Assembly (NCBI GenBank): GCA_905221605.1
Contig: CAJNDS010002349.1
Coordinates: forward strand, 62,001 to 126,000
Direction: 5' to 3'
DNA: 64,000 nucleotides
Origin: Symbiodinium natans
Taxonomy: Eukaryota > Sar > Dinophyceae > Suessiales > Symbiodiniaceae
Shown: one piece after another, positions 58,137 through 64,000 of the stretch
How positions within the stretch are numbered: position 1 is the stretch's first letter
Layout of the letters: every line of letters starts with the position of its first letter
Made by a program: the position numbers and the translations under genes
The notes under the pieces: model-generated
What the model was told of the DNA's origin: nothing
Databases searched by the model: none
Seen by the model: only the letters and a program-made list of their open reading frames with translations

Positions 58137-60619
58137 GATGCGGCGGCGCGGAGCTCGCTGAGCGCTTGCGTGAAAGCCTGCCAGGTGGCTGTCCGGTCGC
58201 GAGCTACACGACTACCCTCACCACCTCGCCCAACACCTGATTCACTGGAGCAAGCATCGTCGACATGTGCAGGTGATGCACTCGTTGTGCGTCACAAAAC
58301 ATCCGTCGCAATGTGTGGGTTTGCTTGCGATGCGTTGGTAGCTCCACCGCAGCTCCTTCGCTTCACTCGTTTCCTTTGCTTGTCATAAAATGACTTTGTC
58401 CGAAAGATTCGTGAAATTATGGACACGCAAGAACTGACGCAAATAGGGGGACCAGACAGGCCCGACGTCTTGGGGTGTGCCGCGGCCCCCGTGTTTGCGG
58501 AGTCCTGCACCACGTTGCGCCGAGAACTCTTTACATTCATGGGGATGAACAGGTCACTCGGGGAATCACTGCGACATGGATGCTCTGCAGCAACATTCCC
58601 TTGAAGACACACCGGGCCCACATGGCACGCGCGCGTCCCCTGTTGTGAATGCCCGTTCGGAGGACGCATCACAGGATACTGTGGCGTCGCCGTTCTTGGA
58701 CACGGCCACTCCATCTCCGTCTCCTCCTGCACTTGAGCTGGTCGGTCCGGGAGATCCCGATGCTCCCGGAGCTGTGAATGGGTGCTGCCATAGTTTATGC
58801 CATGCGAACCTTACTGGAACACCCTTTTGTATCAAGCCTTGTCCGCTTGAGGCATTGTGTACGCCTGCAGCTCCGGTTGCAGTTACGGCGAGTTCTGCGC
58901 CTTTGTGTTCTTCTGCGGTTGCTCCGCCCGTTGTTGGCAGCATTCACCCGGCCAGACATCAAGTAGCGCAAACCCTTCATCAAGTGCCACATCAGGCGAA
59001 TGCGCGCAGGCCTATGGATGGAGAGTCTAGTTAATTCGGTTGCCGCACTGGCTGCTGCCATCGTCACTGGATCCAGCCGCCGCTGCCCGTGCAATGCCTT
59101 TTTTGGCAAATGCTTGCTCTGTTCAGCGTGTGTTGGCGTCGTGATTGTACGGCCGCTGTTGCTGCGCGTTATTCCATGCCGCCAATGTGCTTGCACTCTA
59201 CAGATATAGCTCCAGGAGTGTACAGCATTTTGTATGAAGCATTTTGCGTTGATCTGCCTAGGTGGCGGGCTGCCATACGCTTCTTTCATCACTTGTGCCG
59301 AAGGCTTTGTGACATCTGATCCAGCTCCAAGCACGGAACTCTTGTTCCGCTGCCTCAGTTAAGAGTGCAGTTGCTGCCAATCATGACAGTTCTCGTCACT
59401 GTTTTGCCCATCGGAACGACTTGTTCTGAATGGGTTTCAACCAGATGTTGATCTGTTCTTTGATGAGCCCAAGCAGGACTTTGTTTTGGACCTGATTTGC
59501 AAGTCTATGCCTACTTGACATGCTTCATGCCCTGCCCGGTGAGATGCCACAACGGTCTGTGACGTTCTGTGCTCCCCTTGACATACGCAAGGCTTTTTCG
59601 ACGTCAGGATGGGCGCAGAACAGGAGCAGGAGCCAGGCGCCCTGAGGTCGGAAGCACTTAAGGGGGGAGCACGTTGCTGGGCAAGGGCAGAGTTGATAAA
59701 TCCAGCATCCTACTTGGATCCAAAAAAGGCGTCCCCGGCCGGTCTGAAGCCGCAACCCAAACACCCCCAAAGCAACGATGCGGGGACAGCGGCTTGTCCG
59801 CCGCCAGGTGGGCAACGCTGGGGCCCTACAGGGCGAGACTGCTTCCGGCTGCATTGTCCACGTTTGGCCTCGCTCGGGAGTCGTCAGCCGACATAGCCCC
59901 CTTGTTTATTTGTTTTTGCCTGGTTGCAGCGTGGCTTTGGCTCGGCCGTCGACGTGCGTCGCCCAGAAGCTTTCCAGCAAGACTGCCCGTCACCATTGTG
60001 CACCATGCATGATGGGAGCGCTATGGGCCTCATGATCGCCATCTTCAGGTGCTTGTTTACAACACATCAGCCACTGCCCAAAGGTGCTGGAGGCTCGAGA
60101 AGACCTAAGCCAGGGGGCCTTTCGCGGCTTGCTTATGGGCTCCAGTAAATTGCTGTGCAAGTGCTCAAGTGACAAGGATGAAGATGTCCCACACCCGAAC
60201 CATGTCATCCCTTTTTGCCTGCCGGGCCTCGTCGGTGCTCACGGTTTGAGCAGAGGACAAAGGCTGCAACAAGACAAAACAAGAGAGGGGTCTAGAGGCT
60301 TGGTTTGATGTGCGGACTATGCAGATTCCATCATGTACTGGTGGTATACACACAACGTCTTAAATCTTCTCACAACTTCTCACATGTCTTTGCAGCACTC
60401 GGAAAGTGCCAGGATGCTTCTGTTTGCAATTGCAAACCTGCTCCTTGGAACATGTGGGTGAAACCTGAAGCGTCGGCTCTGACGACTAGCGACTTGTCAC
60501 TACTACGACCATTCTTGAAGCACAACAACCGCAGGATCACTGTGACAGCCTCAGGCAGGCCGGACCACGAAAAGAGGGACCTTTGTCAACAAGTGGAGGC
60601 AAGCCAGTCTTGCGCACAC
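58137..60619. other. no confident gene
   Basis: Both strands have open frames around 58570-59030 from GC-rich composition; none carries a recognisable motif. Confidence 0.4.
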
Positions 60620-60717
60620 TACTTGGAGGTTCATGGTACTTAGGGCACTTCAGGGGCTCACAAGTGGGTTACAAGTACAGTTATATTTGGTTAGTAAGTA
60701 CCATGAACCTCCAAGTA
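60620..60717. repeat. 23-bp perfect inverted repeat with 52-nt loop
   Basis: TACTTGGAGGTTCATGGTAC at 60620 is matched in reverse complement to 60717. It would form a strong hairpin in DNA or RNA. Confidence 0.92.
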
Positions 60718-60739
60718 CACAGCCTACTGAATGCACCCA

Positions 60740-61150
60740 CCCTGCGTCAAAGATCTCTTTGCTTGGCCAAGCAGAGCGCCTTCAGCAGCGCGCCGTGGGT
60801 CTCTGCCTCCATGGAGCAGCAAGGGCAGTGTCTCCGACAGCTTCGATCATTTCTAAAAACGGCTAAAGCCGAAGCGCTGGCGCATGGAAGACAGCAGATG
60901 CCACGCAACTCGCGCTCAGACAGCGCCAGCTTCAAGCAGATTCAAACAGGAAAGCCGGACGTGCAGGGCGTGCGAAGCCGGAACCTGCGTCGCGGGAATC
61001 TGCTGACATCTGCTGCCCTGACAGCGCCACAGCGCAGCATGCTGAGGTTCTTGCTGGAGTCGGCTGCTGCACCCATTCCATCTCGGAGTCGCGCACAAAG
61101 GCGATGGGGGAAGCGCTCACCAAGTTGCCACGGACTGGGAGAAGTCAACC
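60740..61150 (+). CDS. candidate Ser/Arg-rich exon
   Basis: A plus-strand frame of ~135 codons, basic and Ser-rich (RQLRSFLKTAKAEALAHG, then RSRAQRRWGKR). No domain; possibly a disordered region. Confidence 0.3.
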
Positions 61151-61199
61151 CACAACAGGCAGATGGCACCGTCACTACATTGCTACATATTGCTACATG

Positions 61200-62459
61200 A
61201 ACCCTCTCTGACAAAGTCCTGCCTTCTGCACGGTTTTGGATCTTCAGGCCCTTCCTGGATGCGGAGCGGGGCATATCAAGACGTGAGCCTGATCATGCTA
61301 CAGAAGAAGCTGTGGCGACCGCGACTCGAAAACACCGTGGATGACGATGTAGGCCTGAGAGCGCGAAGAATACTTCAAGCCTATGCCCTTGCTGCTGAGA
61401 TCTGCTGAAGCAGCTCTTCGTCGATTCTTGGTGATGAGGGCTCCCGGCGGCATTCAGCTCTTCCTGCTCCCGGAAGACTGTGGCCTTGGGCTTCCGCGAT
61501 GGCTTCGCGGGGGCTTCCAACGTAGCACCGTGATCTGTATGTGCATTGAAAGAAGAATGAGGCCAACTGAGGCTCTGGCACCTGCCTCAAACTCTAGGAC
61601 GTCACAATGCCCCAGGGCAGTGGCCAGGCGAGCATCAGACTGCGCGTTGCGAGACTTCTGCTTGCTGGTGTGCAACTCATTGCAACTCAGGCCTCACCAG
61701 GAAGACAGACCTAAGTGCAACATGTTCATGCAGAGGGGGACCAGAGGCGTTCGCACAAAGATATTGTTCGATGTTACTGCTCGTCGCAGCTGACACTGAA
61801 CTCACCAGGACTGAAGCACTCTTCAGCAGCCACGTGTGGAAGGCCCTCTTCATCTGCCTGGCCGAAAGAAAGTTGCAGGGGCCTAAGCACCATGCTTCAT
61901 TCTGGCACTGAGACAAGAACTGCACTGTGAGGAAAACTTCCTGGGATCTGCTACTGTACTCAGTGGCAAGACCTTCCCCAACCACGACCCTTTCTCAGAG
62001 ATCCTCGATGCTCAAGGGGCCTTTCTTGGGACTCCCAAGGTCAACGCAGTGCTGTAGAGAGAACAAAGGGTCACTCTTGCTGTTCCTTGCAGAACTCGAT
62101 ATCAAGAGAAAACCTGAAAACCTGCTTTGGGCAGCCGCGGATATGTTCATCATGATTCTCGTACCCTTGTTTAGTTGAGAGCCCATCAGAAAAGACCTGA
62201 AGGGCGCATGGCATGCGCTAAAGAACAAGCATTATTAGAGAAACAGAATGCAACAAAAGAGACAAACCGTCCACATATCCCTATATAAACAGTATATATC
62301 AAACCTATATAAACCCTATATAATCCATAAATCTGATCAACTCTAGACGCGGAACCCTAAACCCTCCAAGAGGGCTCAAAGAAGGCCCTGAGAACCCCGG
62401 ATCGCACCTCTCCAGTGCTTCTTGCTCCCCAGTGCCTGCCGAAGCCAAGATGTCCTCGC
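61200..62459. other. no confident gene
   Basis: Frames on both strands at 61.4-62.2 kb look partly protein-like, but none could be settled. Confidence 0.35.
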
Positions 62460-62497
62460 GGGAGAGTTTACGCAGGAACGTTGAAGGAAGTTTAGGG

Positions 62498-62562
62498 TTT
62501 ACGGTTCAGGGTTTAGGGTTTAGGGTTTGGGGTTTAGGGTTTGGGGTTTAGGGTTTAGGGTT
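62498..62562. repeat. TTTAGGG array
   Basis: About nine TTTAGGG/TTTGGGG units immediately before a plausible splice acceptor at 62565. Confidence 0.9.
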
Positions 62563-62565
62563 CAG

Positions 62566-62685
62566 GGGAACCTTTCCAAACTATGGTTCAGGGCAATCTT
62601 CCTCACACGTCCCATATCTCAAGCTGAGCAGATCAGCAGACTGGCCCAGTCCGGGACGGTGCAGGAGAGCGTCTTGACCTCTCAG
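62566..62685 (+). CDS. candidate exon after a telomere-like intron
   Basis: After GGTTCAG, 40 codons in phase (motif KLWFRAIFLTRPISQAEQ) end at TCTCAG with a GC donor, then CCCTAAA repeats resume at 62699. A plus-strand frame before the array (about 62440-62495) could be the preceding exon, but the minus strand there also looks coding. Confidence 0.4.
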
Positions 62686-62698
62686 GCATCCCAATGTG

Positions 62699-62790
62699 CC
62701 CTAAACCCCTAAAACCTAAAACCTAAACCCTAAACCCTTAAAACCCTTAAAACCCTAAAACCCTAAAACCCTAAAACCCCCAGCCCTAAA
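62699..62790. repeat. CCCTAAA/CCCTTAAAA degenerate array
   Basis: Imperfect repeats in the opposite orientation to the array at 62498-62562. Confidence 0.88.
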
Positions 62791-63039
62791 TCCTAAACCT
62801 TAAGGGCCAAACATCACTTAAGACGAACTCGTCTTCGGTACAACGGACTGGGCAGGTGCCATGCAGCTGAGGCGCCTCTCCGGAGTGGGCGGTCACCTGC
62901 AGCTGGATCGTCTTTTCTGTTGGCGGTCTCTCTGTTTCTTACCGTGTTAAAAACACAAACCTGCTTACTCATTTTGAATTTGGATTAACATTAATGTTTG
63001 TATTTGTTGTTTTTTCTACTGTATTCTATGTATGTGTAT

Positions 63040-63071
63040 ATATAATCTTTATATATATATATATATATATA
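63040..63071. repeat. TA microsatellite
   Basis: Pure TA run. Confidence 0.9.
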
Positions 63072-63126
63072 CATCTTGTATGTACTAAAGGGGCGATTAC
63101 AGGACAGATGCAACTCGACCAGGCCT

Positions 63127-63561
63127 TGATGTCATACGGTTCGTCATACAGCAGTCTGTCCCTTGGCAGCCACAGGAGAGACACAGCCGGCGTGTTGTCC
63201 GAGTCGTGCGCTTTAAGCCTTTAAGCTTTGTTTTGGCTCCCTGCATTCCAAATGACATTCCTGCCAGCAGCAGCTGCCCCTGGGCGACTCAGATCTACCG
63301 CATCTACCGAGTATCTTCAGTCATGCACTGCGCAGGACGACGCACAGGACTTCCGCACCTTCTCCTCGTCACCACACTGAACCATCACTGAGCCAGACTC
63401 GACGATGAAAAGCCTCTGACCCCTCGCTTATCCCAAGCACAGCAAACTCCCAACCCCTACAGTTCGGCCCCAAACCCAACATCTCAGCTGGCTGTGGCCT
63501 GTCTGCTGTGTCCTCCTGGTCAATGATGACGTCACCCTTTCGGAAGGTACGCCGCTGCAAC
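63127..63561 (-). CDS. cyclic-nucleotide-binding-domain protein, partial
   Basis: Exon 63507-63561 encodes RRTFRKGDVIIDQED, and exon 63359-63415 encodes RLFIVESGSVMVQCGDEEK; joined across a GC-AG intron they give the beta-roll opening of a cNMP-binding domain as in PKA/PKG regulatory modules. A third candidate exon (about 63127-63190, LLWLPRDRLLYDEPYD) resembles the end of such a domain. The phosphate-binding cassette between them was not found, so cAMP or cGMP binding cannot be judged. Upstream exons are expected toward 64000 and possibly beyond the window. Confidence 0.7.
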
Positions 63562-64000
63562 CTGCAGTCGAGGGGCCCCGAAGGGTCCTCAACAAAAATC
63601 AAGGGCGAAGTAACAAGATGAAGAAACATATTATGAAAGCAACAAACCATTTTAAAAGTAGTAAGCCATTTCGTTCCATGAATACGGACTTACTGGTATG
63701 CACACTAGTCATGAGTACAAGGACCGACGCCCAGCCTTCGTGCAATGGTGTTCTTGGCAGATGCTGTGAGACCGGCCAAGATGGGGATGCTGCCAAAGAC
63801 CTGCGGTCTAGCTCAGCTTTCAAACTTACCAGGGCCAGCGTGACCTGACACCAGGAGGTGTTACTTCTCTTTCGCAAGCCCCGCAAGAATGGGGCACGAA
63901 TTTCGAGAAAGTTCTCTTGGGAAGACCAGATCGGCACAAGAAGCACCCCCTGCCTGGGCCTTTGCCAGGATCTGCCTTGGCTCATTGATCATCGTGTCGA

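Overview
The window looks like nuclear DNA of a dinoflagellate. Four things in the sequence say so. (1) A full 22-nt dinoflagellate spliced leader followed by a truncated second copy lies on the minus strand at 55750-55786, the mark of a trans-spliced mRNA that returned to the genome. (2) Genes are broken into short exons whose introns use GC-AG, and apparently GA-AG, as often as GT-AG. (3) TTTAGGG-type repeats are scattered inside the sequence. (4) Non-LTR retroelement debris, poly-G/C tracts and long simple repeats are abundant. I cannot name the species. No rRNA, tRNA or CRISPR array was recognised.

Layout. 1-8.5 kb: gene-poor, AT microsatellites. 8.55-10.3 kb (-): an intronless calcium-dependent protein kinase. 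11.4-12.7 kb (-): a split gene of unknown function with telomere-like repeats in its introns. 13.9-16.7 kb (-): a degenerate EF-hand protein with a disordered acidic and Gly/Ser-rich tail. 17.8-20.4 kb (-): a CAX-type cation/proton antiporter in at least 14 exons. 23.5-24.0 kb: a very long TAC/GTA triplet array. 24.9-37.2 kb (-): three related cold-shock-domain genes in the same orientation; the first appears to carry a 5.1-kb intron holding an AT-rich element with inverted ends, foldback repeats, two unknown ORFs and an ~820-bp palindrome. Between the second and third lies a probable zinc-binding gene. 41-45 kb (-): isolated exons, one a canonical EF-hand. 45.7-47.9 kb (-): a Mad3/BUB1-family spindle-checkpoint gene. 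49.5-58.1 kb: nested, truncated non-LTR retroelements, three with recognisable target-site duplications, plus RING-finger debris and the spliced-leader relict. 60-63 kb: candidate exons and more telomere-like repeats. 63.1-63.6 kb (-): exons of a cyclic-nucleotide-binding domain.

Working together. The genes are not an operon. Three of them (CDPK, EF-hand protein, CAX antiporter) bear on calcium: sensing and phosphorylation on one side, H+-driven Ca2+ sequestration on the other. The cold-shock proteins point to RNA binding, and the Mad3/BUB1 gene to mitotic control. Several genes were found only by joining short exons by eye; exon borders rest on reading frame, splice dinucleotides and family conservation, with no transcript evidence.
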